Positions 45,082 through 54,574 of a stretch of DNA of 64,000 nucleotides are shown here, in pieces (position 1 is the stretch's first letter; the number at the start of each line of letters is the position of its first letter). Under the pieces are notes generated by a model. It saw only the letters and a program-made list of their open reading frames with translations, did no database searches and was not told the origin of the DNA. The stretch is from contig NZ_CP126156.1 of assembly GCF_030127125.1 (NCBI RefSeq), positions 310,001 through 374,000 on the forward strand. Reading direction: 5' to 3'. The position numbers and the translations under genes are program-made. This stretch comes from Halobaculum litoreum. GTDB lineage: Archaea > Halobacteriota > Halobacteria > Halobacteriales > Haloferacaceae.

Positions 45082-46851
45082 CTACCGTTCCGCGACGCGC
45101 TCGGCGACCTCGTCGGCGAGGGCCTCGCGCACCCGGTGGCTCGCCTCGGCGTCGCTCGTCACCTCGATCACCTCCGTCCCCTCGCTCGACACGCTCTCCC
45201 GGTACCGGTCGCGGAACGTCTCGCGGTCGTCGCCGTCGACGCGGGCGAACGAGAGGTCGTACAGCGCCCCGGTCGGCTCGAAGTCGAGGCCGTGGGGCGT
45301 CTTGAACTGCCCCGTGAACGGCGGGTCGAACCGCTCGATGGGGAGCATGTGGAAGATGCCGCCGCCGTCGTTGTTGACCACGACGACCGTCGCGTCCACG
45401 TCACAGCGGCCCAGCGCGAGCAGGCCGTTCATGTCGTGGTAGTACGCCAGATCCCCCGTCACGAGCGTCAGGTCGTCCGTCGTCGCCGACCCCGCGCCCA
45501 GCGCCGTCGAGACGATGCCGTCGATGCCCGAGGCGCCGCGGTTCCCCAGCATCGTGAGTCCCTTCGCGGCCGGGGCGGCGAACCGATCGGCGTCGCGCAC
45601 GGGCATGGAGTTCGAGACGAACACGGTCGACGGCTCCGGCGCGAGGTCGACCACGTCGGCGAGGACGCGCCCCTCGAAGAAGCGCTCCTCGGCGTCGACG
45701 GCGTCCCAGTGGGCGGCCTCGGCGGCCTCCCAGCGCTCGCGCCACGCCGTCGAGTCCGGTCCGCCGACGTGTCGCGACAGCGCGCCACAGAGGCGAGAGG
45801 GGTCGGCGACGACGAGATCCGTCGCGGTGAACTCCGCCTCGCGCCACCCGCCCGCGGGGTCGACGACGAGTTGGCGGGCGTCGGTGCCCGCGAGGTACTT
45901 CCGCAGCGGCTTGGAGGTGGGCGAGGCGCCGAACCGGAGCACCACCTCCGGATCGGGCCAGTCGGCGGGCGCCCCGTTCGCGAGGACGCCGTCGTAGCCG
46001 CCCAGCACCGGCGCGACGCGCGTCGCCGACCCGAAGCGCAGCCCCGACAGCGGGTCCACGAGCAGGGGGAACCCGGTCGCGTGTGCCAGCGCCGTCACCG
46101 CCTGCGGGTCGGGGCCGGGCGGGTCCGCGGGGCCGGCGACGAGCAGGCCCCGCTCGGCGGAGAGCGCCTCCGCGAGCCGCCGGACGCCGCGGTCGTCGGG
46201 CATCGGGTGGCCCGCCGTCGTCGAGACGAACGGCTCGTCGCCGTCGCGCCCCTCGGCCGCGAGACGCGGCAGGTCGGCGGGGACGTCGCCCTCGACCGCG
46301 ACGGGTTCGAGCGGCTTGCGGAACGGGACGTTCAGGTGGACCGGGCCGGCGGGCGTCCCCTCGGCGGTCGAGACGGCGCGCGCGAGGTCCGTCCGGAGCG
46401 AGCGGAGCTTCCGGTCGTCGGCCTCGGGCTCGGGGAGGTCCTTGTACCAGCGGACGGCGTCGCCGTACAGTTTCTCCTGGTCGACGGTCTGGTTCGCCCC
46501 CGAGTCGCGCAGTTCCGGCGGGCGATCCGCCGTGAGCAGGAGCATCGGGACGCGCGACTGTGCCGCCTCCATCACCGCGGGGTGGAAGTTGGCGGCGGCG
46601 GTGCCGGAGGTACACACGAGCGGCGTCACCGCGCCGGTGCGGCGGGCGCGGCCGAGCGCGAAGAACGCCGACGCGCGCTCGTCGAGGTGGGAGAACACGT
46701 GGACGTCGGGGTGGCGGTCGAACGCGACGGTCAGCGGCGTCGAGCGCGACCCGGGCGTGATACAGACGGCGTCGACGCCGGCGGCCGCGAGTTCGTCGGC
46801 GACGGCGCGACCCCAGAGGGTGTTCCGGTTCGGCGCGCTGCCTGCGGTCAT
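45082..46851 (-). CDS. menD: 2-Succinyl-5-enolpyruvyl-6-hydroxy-3-cyclohexene-1-carboxylate synthase
   Basis: This 589-residue thiamine-diphosphate enzyme joins isochorismate and 2-oxoglutarate in menaquinone synthesis. Visible are CITPGSRSTPL and HLDERASAFFALG at the N-terminus, TSGTAAANFHPAVMEA, TADRPPELRDSGANQ, and the ThDP/Mg site GDLAYYHDMNGLL with VVVNNDGGGIFHMLP. The length is usual for MenD. I chose the ATG at 46851 because it starts the conserved NTLWGRAVADEL region; the longer frame upstream is not coding-like. It is the first men gene in transcription order. Confidence 0.96.
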   Translation of the reverse strand: MTAGSAPNRNTLWGRAVADELAAAGVDAVCITPGSRSTPLTVAFDRHPDVHVFSHLDERASAFFALGRARRTGAVTPLVCTSGTAAANFHPAVMEAAQSRVPMLLLTADRPPELRDSGANQTVDQEKLYGDAVRWYKDLPEPEADDRKLRSLRTDLARAVSTAEGTPAGPVHLNVPFRKPLEPVAVEGDVPADLPRLAAEGRDGDEPFVSTTAGHPMPDDRGVRRLAEALSAERGLLVAGPADPPGPDPQAVTALAHATGFPLLVDPLSGLRFGSATRVAPVLGGYDGVLANGAPADWPDPEVVLRFGASPTSKPLRKYLAGTDARQLVVDPAGGWREAEFTATDLVVADPSRLCGALSRHVGGPDSTAWRERWEAAEAAHWDAVDAEERFFEGRVLADVVDLAPEPSTVFVSNSMPVRDADRFAAPAAKGLTMLGNRGASGIDGIVSTALGAGSATTDDLTLVTGDLAYYHDMNGLLALGRCDVDATVVVVNNDGGGIFHMLPIERFDPPFTGQFKTPHGLDFEPTGALYDLSFARVDGDDRETFRDRYRESVSSEGTEVIEVTSDAEASHRVREALADEVAERVAER

Positions 46852-47004
46852 GCCCCGGGCTTCGACCGGCGAGCGGATAAACGGGGCGTGTCCGGATCGC
46901 GGCGACGTCGCCGACCGCCGCGACCCGCGCGGCGCGGACGGCCGAAGCCAGCCGGGAACCATCACGCACGCAGACACTTCCCGACCGATCCCGACTGACT
47001 CCCC

Positions 47005-47289
47005 ATGCGACTGCCAGAGACGCGCACGGTGTTCGCCGACCGGCTGACGTTCCCGACGGACCGCGAGACGGTGGTGACGCGGGTCGGCGACGTGCGACTG
47101 GAGGCGCCCAACGGCGAGGACACGACGGTCGCGACGGTCCTCGACCGCGCGTCGGTGTCGACGTTCGCGTCGGCGGACGACCTCCACGCCACGCTCGTGG
47201 CGTTCGTCGGCGACGCGTTCGTCGGCCGGAAGTTCTACGACGACCGCGGCGACCAGACCGCCGTCGACACCGACCAGCAGTCGTTCTGA
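47005..47289 (+). CDS. DUF5789 family protein
   Basis: This 94-residue haloarchaeal protein of unknown function has the family pattern RLEAPNGEDTTVATVLDRAS, FASADDLHATLVAFVGDAFVGRKFYDDRG. It is divergent from menD. The acidic C-terminal TAVDTDQQSF closes it. No motif suggests catalysis. Confidence 0.75.
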   Translation: MRLPETRTVFADRLTFPTDRETVVTRVGDVRLEAPNGEDTTVATVLDRASVSTFASADDLHATLVAFVGDAFVGRKFYDDRGDQTAVDTDQQSF

Positions 47290-47295
47290 CGGCGA

Positions 47296-47718
47296 CTACC
47301 CGAGCAGCCGACCGTGTTCGACTTTCATGCACCGGTCTTGGGCGGTGAGCAGGCCGGCCGCCTCGGCGCGCGCGAGCGCCTCGTCGTCGGTGATCCCGAG
47401 CTGGAGCCACACGCCCTCGACGTCGCCGCGGTCCTCGTGGCGCGCGAGCACCTCGTCGACGATGCCGGCGACCTCGTCGCCGGGGCGGAACACGTCGACG
47501 AGCCCGATCGCCTCGTCGACGTCGGCGAGCGAGTCGTACGCCTCGCGGCCGAGGACCTCGTCGGCGTACGGGTTCACCGGGATCACCTCGTAGCCGTGCG
47601 CTTGGAGGTACTTCGGGACGTCGTGGGCGGCCTTGCCGGGCGTGCTCGAGCAGCCGACGACCGCGACGGGGTCCATCGAGAGCAGTTCGCGCAGGCCGTC
47701 GTCGTCGGTGACTGGCAT
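47296..47718 (-). CDS. CoA-binding domain protein
   Basis: This 140-residue stand-alone CoA-binding Rossmann domain has VAVVGCSSTPGKAAHDVPKYL, VIPVNPYADEVLGREAY, VDVFRPGDEVAGIVDE and VWLQLGITDDEA. It is homologous to the nucleotide-binding domain of succinyl-CoA synthetase, but no catalytic partner is present. The ATG at 47718 (MPVTDDDGL) is preferred over an upstream one. The stop is seven bases from the convergent DUF5789 gene. Confidence 0.86.
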   Translation of the reverse strand: MPVTDDDGLRELLSMDPVAVVGCSSTPGKAAHDVPKYLQAHGYEVIPVNPYADEVLGREAYDSLADVDEAIGLVDVFRPGDEVAGIVDEVLARHEDRGDVEGVWLQLGITDDEALARAEAAGLLTAQDRCMKVEHGRLLG

Positions 47719-47784
47719 ACCCACACCTGCGTCGTGTCGAGTCAAAAGCGTTCGTGCGCCGACACCGGCCGGCCGTGCGAGCGA

Positions 47785-48393
47785 CTACGCGTTCGCGAGC
47801 CGCACCGTCGGCTCCCCGTCCTCCCGCGTCTCGATGATGCCGTCGAACAGCTGTTTCAGCGTGTTCATCGTCTGGTCGTCGTGGGCCGTCGAGTCGATGC
47901 AGTACAGCCCGAGGCCGTCGACGCTCTGGATCCGACCGGTGAACACGTGGAGGAAGCGGAACACGGTCTGGAGGTCCGAGTACATCAGCAGCGTCGACAG
48001 CGAGTGGACCATCACCCGGTTCTGGCGGATGCCGCGGTCCTTGTAGAACGCCTCGAGGAACTCCGAGAGCTTGATCCCGATCCCGGTCATGTCGACCGGC
48101 GAGGAGGTGTACTTGATGCGGTCGCTGTCGCGCACGTCGCCGACGCCCTGCTGGCGGGTGACGGTGTCCACGACGGCGACCGGCCGACCCTCGTACGACT
48201 CGCGTTTCTCGAACTGCGAGAGGAGCCGGTCGGCGGAGTCCTTCGTCGTCACCATGATCGCCCCCTCTCCCTTGCGGGTGCCCTCGGCGAGCACGTCCAG
48301 GGCCAGCTCCCGCTTGCCGCTCAGCGGCGGGCCGGTCACCAGGACGTTGGAGCCGGGCTCGATTTCGGCCTCGAGGGTGTCGACCTCGTACAT
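47785..48393 (-). CDS. RecA/KaiC-like ATPase domain protein
   Basis: This 202-residue P-loop protein has the Walker A motif VLVTGPPLSGKREL near residue 21 and a RAD55/KaiC-like core (GAIMVTTKDSADRLL, VMVHSLSTLLMYSDLQTVFRFLHV, LGLYCIDS). The Walker B region ends in serine/aspartate residues not typical of recombinases, so a regulatory role is more likely than strand exchange. The ATG at 48393 begins MYEVDTLEAE, the true domain start; the longer upstream frame is Arg/Pro-rich. Confidence 0.8.
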   Translation of the reverse strand: MYEVDTLEAEIEPGSNVLVTGPPLSGKRELALDVLAEGTRKGEGAIMVTTKDSADRLLSQFEKRESYEGRPVAVVDTVTRQQGVGDVRDSDRIKYTSSPVDMTGIGIKLSEFLEAFYKDRGIRQNRVMVHSLSTLLMYSDLQTVFRFLHVFTGRIQSVDGLGLYCIDSTAHDDQTMNTLKQLFDGIIETREDGEPTVRLANA

Positions 48394-48571
48394 CAGCGTG
48401 CCTCCGGGCGGGGGTCGACGCGGACGGCGCGCTCTCGCGGGCTCGTCGGTCGCTCCGTCACGCCGGGCGTCATCCAACTACCCAACCCTTGCTGTGAGCC
48501 GGTATTATTCTTTATGATTGGGAAGACGACGGGACGACGGCTGCCGATCCGTCGGGCGCCGTCCGCGCCGC

Positions 48572-49417
48572 TCACGCGACGACCGTGGCGGCGCGTCCCG
48601 CGACGAACGCCGCCGCCGCCAGGAACGTCCCCCGTTTGATCCACGTCTGGGCGGTTCCGGGGTCGCGAAAGCCCCACGCCGTCGCGCCCAGCATCGTCGC
48701 GTCCGCCGGCACGACCAACACGAGGTACGCCAGCCCGAACGTCCCCCCGAGGACCGGGAGCGCGCTCGCGAGCGTCGCCACGGCCATCACGGCCGTCGCC
48801 AGCGCCAGCGCCGTCCGTTCGCCGACGACGATGGGGAGCGTCCGGAGCCCCTCCTCGCGGTCGCCGGCGACGTCCTCGACGTCCTTCACCACCTCGCGGG
48901 CGAACGTCGCCGTCGCCGCCAGCGCGAACAGCGTCCACGTCGGCGACGCGATCGGCCCGACGGCCGCCGCGCCGAACAGGAACGTCGAGCCGGTGAGGTA
49001 CGCGACGACGAGGTTGCCCACCGCCGGCAACCCCTTGAACAGCTGTGTGTACGCCACCAGCGCCAGCAGGTTCGCCACGGCGATGCCCAGCGCCAGCGGC
49101 GGGAGCGACACCGCCGCGACGACCGCCGCGAGGAACAGCGCCGCCGCGTACGCCGCCGCGGCGCGCGCCGACACGCGACCGCTCGGGATCGGCCGGTCCG
49201 GGCGGTTCACCGCGTCGATGTCGCGGTCGAAGTAGTCGTTGACCGCGTTGCCCGCGCCCGTCGCCGCGACGGTCGCGACGACCGCCAGCGCGACCGCTCG
49301 CGTCGACCCGAGTCCGCCCGCGACGAACGCGCCGACGAACGTCAACACGCCCGCGGCGACGGCGTTGCCGACGCGAGCGAGTTCGAGGTAGCCGCCCAGC
49401 GTGCGTGTCGCTGCCAT
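48572..49417 (-). CDS. UbiA-family prenyltransferase, probable DGGGP synthase
   Basis: This 281-residue membrane enzyme has about eight helices. The two Asp-rich motifs are NAVNDYFDRDIDAVNRPDRPIP and REVVKDVEDVAGDREEGLRTLP, the pattern of archaeal digeranylgeranylglyceryl phosphate synthase, which adds the second isoprenoid chain to archaeal lipids. It is clearly different from menA at 42418. The ATG at 49417 is used; the longer frame upstream lacks coding character. Confidence 0.9.
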   Translation of the reverse strand: MAATRTLGGYLELARVGNAVAAGVLTFVGAFVAGGLGSTRAVALAVVATVAATGAGNAVNDYFDRDIDAVNRPDRPIPSGRVSARAAAAYAAALFLAAVVAAVSLPPLALGIAVANLLALVAYTQLFKGLPAVGNLVVAYLTGSTFLFGAAAVGPIASPTWTLFALAATATFAREVVKDVEDVAGDREEGLRTLPIVVGERTALALATAVMAVATLASALPVLGGTFGLAYLVLVVPADATMLGATAWGFRDPGTAQTWIKRGTFLAAAAFVAGRAATVVA

Positions 49418-49744
49418 CGTTCCCCGGCACCGACCGACCGGGGATAAGCGACGCGGAACGGCCGCGCGGCTCGCGGTGTATCGAGAGATTGCCCGGGCGA
49501 GTTGACGCCCGAGCGTCCCGGTGCCACTGATCCGCCGGTGGATTCTGCGACCATGCGGCAAGCCCGACACCGGGACCCAACCCAACATGGAACCAACGCC
49601 CGTCCGACTGCCCGCCTCCGCCCCGACCGTTGTGGCCGTCGTCGCCGATCGGTGACAATCAACTGTGGTATAAATATCTTCGGCTACGGGGCGTCGACCG
49701 GAAGCGCGGGACTTAAGCGGGACAGTCGGGTATCTGGACGCGAA
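49418..49744. promoter_or_regulatory. Region between the DGGGP synthase and tRNA-Arg, with tRNA promoter
   Basis: This gene-free stretch of 327 bases holds two AT-rich elements. TATAAATA at 49669-49676 is a good TATA box in the tRNA direction. ACTTAAG at 49711-49717 lies 28-34 bases before the tRNA, a spacing and sequence common for haloarchaeal tRNA promoters. The left part should hold the promoter of the divergent prenyltransferase gene. Nothing else is seen. Confidence 0.55.
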
Positions 49745-49819
49745 GGGCGCTTAGCTCAGTCTGGACAGAGTGCTTGGCTTCGGACCAAGTTGCCGCGGGT
49801 TCAAATCCTGCAGCGCCCA
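49745..49819 (+). tRNA. tRNA-Arg (anticodon TCG)
   Basis: The cloverleaf is complete. The acceptor GGGCGCT pairs with AGCGCCC, with A as discriminator. The D-stem is GCTC/GAGT (one G-T), the anticodon stem CTTGG/CCAAG with loop CTTCGGA giving anticodon TCG, and the T-stem GCGGG/CCTGC (one G-T) with loop TTCAAAT. No intron and no encoded CCA are seen. The GC-rich chromosome ends here and the accessory region begins, so the 3' end is a plausible integration site. Confidence 0.95.
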
Positions 49820-50324
49820 TTCGTTTCTCGAACGGTCCGAATCCGATAGACGTGGGCGGGTTGTTTATATACCAACCGTGGCTGCTGACTTTGATTTCGT
49901 TCGATGGGCGAACGATTCCGAACGATCGTGCTTCCGTCTGGGGTTTGCGCACATCTAAACCGGGGTGAAATAGTCATAATCATTGACTCGTTGGATGTGA
50001 CAGCGAATGCTGATCGTTGTCTCGCGCGCGCAGTTCTCTACGAACGAGACTAACAGGCATTTTGGATTGGAATCAACGATCTTGCTTGAGCCTGTGCGCG
50101 CGAACGGCTCCGGCGTTTCTTCGCTGATCTCACCGCTCTCAGTGTGAGCAATCGCGGTGGCTGAGTGGTTGATGCGATAGTAGACGCATTGCTGGCTCGA
50201 AGTAGTAGGCTGTCCGTGTTGGCCACCTAGTGCCGTGACCGTAGTAGACGCAATTTGTCAGGGACCGTCGAATTGTTTTTACCCTTCAGCTTGACTCGCG
50301 TCGTAGACAGCACTCCGAAGATGC
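49820..50324. other. Non-coding left border of the accessory region
   Basis: This stretch of 505 bases between the tRNA and hsdR has no believable gene. The sequence is far less GC-rich than the core. TAGTAGACGCA occurs twice, at about 50178-50188 and 50242-50252. I looked for a second copy of the tRNA 3' end here and in the rest of the window and did not find one by eye. Confidence 0.5.
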
Positions 50325-53234
50325 CTAGTTATCGCATCCTGCACCTCGTCGTTGTCCATAAACTTCGCAAAGAGCTTCCTGATTCTGGTCCATCCGGTCA
50401 ATGAACATATTGGTCAGAGCGTCGTCGAACTCCAGCGCGAAGTTCTCCATATTGTTCACTTGAGCCGAACGGCGAAGCCGATCGTCCTCCAGCGCATCCT
50501 CCTTCAACTGGTCCAAGAACAGTTGATCGGCGTCGGTGAAGTCCGTCCCAAGTTCTTCGTTGATTCGGTCGACGATGCGTGAAAGCTCCACCTCGTCGTC
50601 CTCAGACGATCCGGTTCCAGTATCGCTCGGTGAGGAGACACCTTTCCCAGACGGTCCGAGGTCGATGCTTCCCTCCTCGTTCTTTTCCAGTCGGTAGTAC
50701 TGGAGTGCGAGCTCGTCATCAAACTCGACACTGGAGCCGCCTGAACGGGGGAGTTCCTTGTAGAGGAACCTGCCGAATGTGTAGAGTTTCTCAAGCTCTT
50801 CGTCGGCGTAGTTGACAATCTGCGACTGGAACTTGTAGAGGCGGAGGAACGAGCGGAGTTTCGATATGAACTCGTCCTGCTTCTCGACTGTCGCGGTCTT
50901 GAATTGGTGCCTTGCTGGCTGCACAAGGCTACTCAGCTTTGCGTGCGCTCCCTCGGTCCCGGTGTTCGACGGGTCGAAGAACGCTTCCGCGAAACGATCG
51001 ACTTCCTCTTCCCTGTAGATTCTGAACGCGTCGAGTTCCGCTTCCAACTGGTAGATATGCTGGGGATCGGTCTTACCGTCCAACGTCGTCTTTTCGTAGT
51101 AGGGCTCGAACGCCTCACGGATATCCTCGTGATCGTTCTCGAAGTCGAGGACGAACGTGTCGTCCTTCCCCGCGTAGCGACGGTTGAGCCGTGACAACGT
51201 CTGGACGGCCTGGATCCCGGAGAGCCGCTTATCGACGTACATCGTGTGCAAGCGGGGCTGGTCGAAGCCAGTCTGGTACTTGTCGGCGACGACGAGAACA
51301 CGGTGCTCCGGCGTGTCGAACACGCTCGGAAGTTCCGACTCCTTGATCCCGTCGTTCATTCCCTCCTCGGTGTACTCGATACCACCGTCTTCGACTGTCC
51401 CGGAGAAGGCGACGAGCGTTCCGAGGTCATACCCTTGCTCGTCAGTGTACTCGTCGATCGCCTTCTTGTAGCGAACGGCGGCCTTCCGCGAGGACGTCAC
51501 GATCATTGCCTTCGCCTTGCCGCCGATCTTCTTGCTCGTGTGCTCCCGGAAGTGCTCAACGATGATCTCGACCTTCTGTGAGATGTTGTGCGGGTGGAGC
51601 TTCAGGTACTTCGAGACCGCCTTGACCGCCTTCTTCTCCGGCACCTCCGGATCCTCCTCGATGGCCTTGGCGATGCCGTAGAACGTCTCGTAGGTCGTGT
51701 AGTTCTGCAACACGTCGAGGATGAACCCCTCCTCAATCGCCTGCTTCATCGAGTAGAGGTGGAACGGCTCGGGGTCTTCACCGTCCACGCTGTGGCCGAA
51801 CGCCTGCAACGTCTTCCCCTTCGGCGTCGCGGTGAACGCGAAGAAACTGAGGTTCTCTTGGTTCCCCCGTGTCTCCGCCGCCTGCGCGATGGCGTCTTCG
51901 GCGTCCGCGTCGTCCGGGAGGTCCAACCCCGAGAGGATCTGTTTCATCTCGTGGGCCATCTCTCCCGACTGGCTACTGTGCGCCTCGTCAACGACGACAG
52001 CGTAGTCCCGTTCGGGCAGCTTCTTCGCGTGTTCGACGACGTGCGGGAACGTCTGGAGCGTCGTGATGACGACCGGCTTTCCGGCTTCCAACGCCTCCGC
52101 GAGTTCCTCAGACTTCGAACGTCCTTCTCCCTTGATCGCGTGGACGATCCCCGTCTTGTGGTCCAACTCGTAGATGGTGTTGCGAAGCTGTTCGTCTAGG
52201 ACCGTGCGGTCGGTGACGACGACGACGCCGTCGTACACCGCTTCGTCGTTCGTGTCGTGCAGTGAGACGAGGCGATGGACGAGCCACGCGATGGACTTGC
52301 TCTTCCCGCTTCCGGTGGAGTGCTGGATGAGGTAGTCCTCACCCGCGCCGTTCTCGCGCGTACTGGCGATCAACTTCCGGACGCATTCGAGCTGGTGGTA
52401 CCGAGGGAAGATCATCGTCTCTTCTTCCCCCACCTTCACGCCGTCCTGGTAGATCTCCTCCGTGTCGATGTGGATGAACCGCTGGATGATCTCCATCCAA
52501 CTGTCCTTCTCCCACACCTCCTTCCAGAGATATGCCGTCCGGTGATCGTCTTCGACCGGCGGATTCCCAGCGCCCTTCTCGTGACCCTTATTGAACGGGA
52601 GGAAGCTGGTATCGTCGCCGTTCAGTTCGGTCGTGTACGCGACCTCACGGGTGTCGATCGCGAAGTGAACGAGTGCCCCGCGCTTGAACCGGAGCGCAGG
52701 CTCGCCGGGGTCGCGGTCCTGCTTGTACTGCCGCTTCGCGTGGTCGACGGTCTGATCTGTCTGGGGGTTCTTCAACTCCGCCGTCGCGACCGGCAGGCCG
52801 TTGAGACTCAATGCGAGGTCAATCTCTAGAGACTGATCGGTCGGGGAGTATCGGAACTGCCGCGTCACACCCAACTGGTTCGCCTCGTAGCGGCGCTGCA
52901 CCTCGGGGTTCTTCCCCGTGTTCGGTTGGAAGTACGCGAGATCGATGCGGGTGCCGGTGGTTCGGAAGCCGTGGCGGAGGAGGTGAAGGGTGCCGTGATT
53001 CTCTAGTGCGCTCGTGAGTTCGCGGAGGAACCGTTCCTCAGCCTTCCCCTTATATGCGTTCTCCAGCTTCGCCCACTGGTCGGGCTGTGTCTCCTGAACG
53101 AACGAGACGACGACGTCGGGGAAGATCCCGCGTTCGGCGTCGAAGTTGCTCTTGTGGATTTGCTCGTAGCCACGGTCGAGCAGTTGGCTTTCTATGTGCG
53201 TCTCAAAGGCCTGCTCGTCGTACTGATTGCTCAT
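50325..53234 (-). CDS. hsdR: Type I restriction enzyme R subunit
   Basis: This 969-residue motor and nuclease subunit has an N-terminal PD-(D/E)XK nuclease with Asp139 (LEIDLAL) and Glu153/Lys155 (TAELKN), then a superfamily 2 helicase with Walker A HSTGSGKS (305-312), DEAH box (416-419) and the later motifs VADKYQTGFDQPRLHTMYVDK and LSRLNRR. It translocates and cuts DNA lacking the host methylation when complexed with HsdM and HsdS. The start overlaps the hsdS stop by four bases. Domains are complete, so the system looks active. Confidence 0.96.
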   Translation of the reverse strand: MSNQYDEQAFETHIESQLLDRGYEQIHKSNFDAERGIFPDVVVSFVQETQPDQWAKLENAYKGKAEERFLRELTSALENHGTLHLLRHGFRTTGTRIDLAYFQPNTGKNPEVQRRYEANQLGVTRQFRYSPTDQSLEIDLALSLNGLPVATAELKNPQTDQTVDHAKRQYKQDRDPGEPALRFKRGALVHFAIDTREVAYTTELNGDDTSFLPFNKGHEKGAGNPPVEDDHRTAYLWKEVWEKDSWMEIIQRFIHIDTEEIYQDGVKVGEEETMIFPRYHQLECVRKLIASTRENGAGEDYLIQHSTGSGKSKSIAWLVHRLVSLHDTNDEAVYDGVVVVTDRTVLDEQLRNTIYELDHKTGIVHAIKGEGRSKSEELAEALEAGKPVVITTLQTFPHVVEHAKKLPERDYAVVVDEAHSSQSGEMAHEMKQILSGLDLPDDADAEDAIAQAAETRGNQENLSFFAFTATPKGKTLQAFGHSVDGEDPEPFHLYSMKQAIEEGFILDVLQNYTTYETFYGIAKAIEEDPEVPEKKAVKAVSKYLKLHPHNISQKVEIIVEHFREHTSKKIGGKAKAMIVTSSRKAAVRYKKAIDEYTDEQGYDLGTLVAFSGTVEDGGIEYTEEGMNDGIKESELPSVFDTPEHRVLVVADKYQTGFDQPRLHTMYVDKRLSGIQAVQTLSRLNRRYAGKDDTFVLDFENDHEDIREAFEPYYEKTTLDGKTDPQHIYQLEAELDAFRIYREEEVDRFAEAFFDPSNTGTEGAHAKLSSLVQPARHQFKTATVEKQDEFISKLRSFLRLYKFQSQIVNYADEELEKLYTFGRFLYKELPRSGGSSVEFDDELALQYYRLEKNEEGSIDLGPSGKGVSSPSDTGTGSSEDDEVELSRIVDRINEELGTDFTDADQLFLDQLKEDALEDDRLRRSAQVNNMENFALEFDDALTNMFIDRMDQNQEALCEVYGQRRGAGCDN

Positions 53235-54574
53235 ACAGGTTGATCTTGCATATCACCTCGTTCCTCGCTTACATCAATCTGGCCCGTTACAGCAGCAGTG
53301 ATCAGGGCTTGGCGCTTTTCGGAAAGTAGTTCTCTAATTGATTCGATATTTTTGCTCACCTGACTAAGTTGATCGATTTTCGAGTCGAGGGATCTTGCGA
53401 TCATTGTTTGTTCGTCTTCCGGAGGAACAGGGATTATTCCCCTCCTCAAGTCATACAAGTTCACTCCTTGAACTGTCGCACCTCTGGATACCAAATCCAT
53501 CTGCTGACGGAAAGGCTCAGATTGCAGAGCATATTGTAGCCAATCGGGATCAATATGCTCTTTTGGCGAGATCCTCGCAGTATCCTGGGTCAGATTGGCA
53601 CCTTCCAACTCAGGAGGGATTTTGACCACTCGGCCAACGCTGCCACGAATTTCGTATACTAAGTCTCCAGCATCCAATTCGGACCTGCTGTATTGGTTAG
53701 ATTTTTGCTCAGTTGTTTTCGATAACAACTCTGGATCAAGTCGCTCTGGCTTACAGTCGCCGCCTTTGATGATTGGAACCCCCTCATCACGATTAGGCCC
53801 TGGCTTAATGATGCCATAGACTATCGGTGTATGGGATTTGCGCAGGTGATTCAGCCTCTTTAATTCCCAACCATAAGGGATTTGATCATACCATTCTGAA
53901 TCAACATTAAAGAAAGATCGGTCTTGGTGAACACCGCTGACTACCTCGTTAGTTATTAGCGATTTTTTGTACTCATCTAGTAGCAATTTTAATTCGTCTA
54001 AATAATCTATTGACTCAAATATCCCCGATGATTTCTTCTTGATGTATCTTGAAATATCTGCTTGCACCGGCAGGGGTGGGACAGGGATCTTGAGGTTGCC
54101 CAAATCTGCCGACCCAATAGCCGGATAGGAAACACCAGTTGAATTCGCAACAATCCACTCAATGTATGGGTTCGCTCGAATACAATAAGACAGATACTGA
54201 GGGAGAACATTCTGTTGAGGTCTAAGCACTGCAAATCCAGAGGACACAACTGTATTCTCTGTTGGTTCATCGATATAAGCTATTGCCCTCAGATACGTTC
54301 TCACAGTGGAAACTATTGTATCTCCATGGCATACCAATCGTTTGGCACGGCTTGGGGCTTCTCCAAATGTGATCTCCTCATCGAAGGTGATTTCCCCACG
54401 ATCACTGACGGAGGAAATGTCAATATATTTTATTTTGTCATTTTGATCAAACTCCCCGGTCACAGAATCAGGGTTGATCTCGCAGGCATATTTCAACGGA
54501 ACGAGTGACCAATCTGAGGGGATACTAGTCACTGGTGCGTCTTCTTCGCCGACAGTAGTTGTCTCAATTGTCAT
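53231..54574 (-). CDS. hsdS: Type I restriction specificity subunit
   Basis: This 447-residue target-recognition subunit has two target-recognition domains (PSDWSLVPLKYACEINP at the first, PYGWELKRLNHLRKSH at the second), each ending in a conserved coiled-coil helix (SGIFESIDYLDELKLLLDEYKKSLITNEV and LDSKIDQLSQVSKNIESIRELL, EKRQALITAAVTG). The order and length are normal. Its base composition is much more AT-rich than hsdR or most of hsdM (32% GC in one hand-counted line), so the specificity gene probably came from another source. It overlaps both neighbours by four bases. Confidence 0.95.
   Translation of the reverse strand: MTIETTTVGEEDAPVTSIPSDWSLVPLKYACEINPDSVTGEFDQNDKIKYIDISSVSDRGEITFDEEITFGEAPSRAKRLVCHGDTIVSTVRTYLRAIAYIDEPTENTVVSSGFAVLRPQQNVLPQYLSYCIRANPYIEWIVANSTGVSYPAIGSADLGNLKIPVPPLPVQADISRYIKKKSSGIFESIDYLDELKLLLDEYKKSLITNEVVSGVHQDRSFFNVDSEWYDQIPYGWELKRLNHLRKSHTPIVYGIIKPGPNRDEGVPIIKGGDCKPERLDPELLSKTTEQKSNQYSRSELDAGDLVYEIRGSVGRVVKIPPELEGANLTQDTARISPKEHIDPDWLQYALQSEPFRQQMDLVSRGATVQGVNLYDLRRGIIPVPPEDEQTMIARSLDSKIDQLSQVSKNIESIRELLSEKRQALITAAVTGQIDVSEERGDMQDQPV

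Noticed and set aside
49820-50324. Small open frames behind the tRNA as possible proteins
   Set aside because: They overlap the tRNA or are rich in unlikely residues, with no promoter or conserved motif.
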